A program made the translations under genes and the position numbers. The notes beneath the pieces were generated by a model. The model worked only from the letters and a program-made list of their open reading frames with translations. It was not told the DNA's origin and did no database searches. Below, piece after piece: positions 63,624 through 64,000 of a stretch of DNA of 64,000 nucleotides (position 1 is the stretch's first letter; each line of letters begins with the position of its first letter). Origin of the DNA: a bacterium (lineage in GTDB: Bacteria; Cyanobacteriota; Sericytochromatia; S15B-MN24; UBA4093); contig JAGIBK010000001.1 in assembly GCA_017744355.1 (NCBI GenBank), positions 1,021,694-1,085,693 of the forward strand. The letters are read 5' to 3'.

Positions 63624-64000
63624 GTGATCAACAGTGCCATTGACCGTTACCACGCCCTCATCGACCAGGCCAACCTCACCCCGGCGGACTTCCAGGGTTT
63701 CACCGAGCGCATGCGCGACGCGCGGATCATGTACGGCGATCGCGTCCAGGTCGAGTACATGCGCGCCCAGTTCCTCTCGCCCGAGCAGAACGCGCTGATC
63801 AAGCACGCCGCCCAGACCATCTGGTCGGCCATGGACAAGCTCTCGGCGCACTTCTTCAGCGATCCGCGCTTCGTCGAGGAGCTGGCGCTCACCGAGCGCG
63901 AGCGTGAGCTCGCCGCCATCGACCCCGGCTACCCGGGCTTCAGCACCATGGCGCGCTTCGACTCCTTCCTCATCGGCGACCACCTGCAGTTCGTCGAATT
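63624..64000 (+). CDS. Unknown protein, 5' part, window-truncated
   Basis: An open frame of 125 codons from GTG at 63624 to the window end. It begins V-I-N-S-A-I-D-R-Y and shows helical, charged sequence (FTERMRDARIMYGDRVQVEYM, FFSDPRFVEELALTERER), ending in ARFDSFLIGDHLQFVEF. The last segment recalls the start of an ATP-grasp-like core (LKFVEFN), but that is a guess. AAAAGGAG lies 13 nt before the GTG, rather far. TACAAT at 63540-63545 may be its -10. Confidence 0.6.
   Translation, partial: MINSAIDRYHALIDQANLTPADFQGFTERMRDARIMYGDRVQVEYMRAQFLSPEQNALIKHAAQTIWSAMDKLSAHFFSDPRFVEELALTERERELAAIDPGYPGFSTMARFDSFLIGDHLQFVE

Overview
This is a high-GC (roughly 65%), gene-dense bacterial chromosome segment with two tRNAs, about 55 supported protein genes and no phage, IS or CRISPR. 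The octamer GCGATCGC (HIP1, a cyanobacterial genome hallmark) occurs more than 50 times by eye. Together with an alternative complex III/caa3 oxidase operon and the absence of photosynthesis genes, this suggests a non-photosynthetic, aerobically respiring member of the Cyanobacteriota, such as a Sericytochromatia-like lineage. That assignment is an inference; the HIP1 excess is seen directly.

Regions: (1) 1-6 kb: signalling block with an MCP tail, a polytopic membrane protein, a GAF kinase, a CheY-like regulator and a REC-kinase in overlapping order, and a divergent GAF kinase. (2) 6-11 kb: exported S9 peptidase, EamA transporter, a degenerate ferredoxin-thioredoxin-reductase-like protein, EngB, a zinc-ribbon protein, TadA and tRNA-Ser(CGA) with promoter and terminator. 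(3) 11-18.5 kb: GAF-HD-GYP phosphodiesterase, lipoprotein, a very large adenylate cyclase-ATPase-TPR protein and a CAX antiporter. (4) 18.5-30.5 kb: gatA-gatB without gatC, a 47-codon Arg-rich membrane peptide gene, tRNA-Pro(CGG), ZIP transporter, ArsR-SRPBCC pair with a palindromic operator, a FecCD-type transporter whose start codon overlaps that of divergent yraN, an orphan PhnD-like binding protein, a lipoprotein and a small transaldolase. (5) 30.7-35.2 kb: acetyl-CoA synthetase, Nudix hydrolase and an exported phosphodiesterase. (6) 35.2-43.1 kb: accessory region with locally lower GC, holding large hairpins, a HEAT-repeat protein plus GT2 polysaccharide synthase, two sensor kinases and an alpha/beta hydrolase. 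The first 4.8 kb lies between the phosphodiesterase 3' end and a decayed second copy of that 3' end. (7) 55-43.1 kb, minus strand: one tightly overlapping 12-gene operon, actABCDEF - unknown - sco - ctaCDEF, with a recognisable sigma70 promoter. (8) 55-64 kb: glycogen-debranching-like enzyme, esterase, two lipoproteins, a DUF5335-like protein, rhodanese, an erythromycin-esterase/phosphoribosyltransferase pair, an intracellular-type subtilisin and the 5' part of an unknown gene.

Respiration is the best-defined system: menaquinol or another quinol is oxidised by alternative complex III and electrons pass to a caa3 oxidase with a fused cytochrome c domain, with Sco supplying copper. Several genes have a -10-like hexamer only 6-7 nt upstream of the start codon and no Shine-Dalgarno, suggesting leaderless mRNAs alongside conventional SD-led genes.
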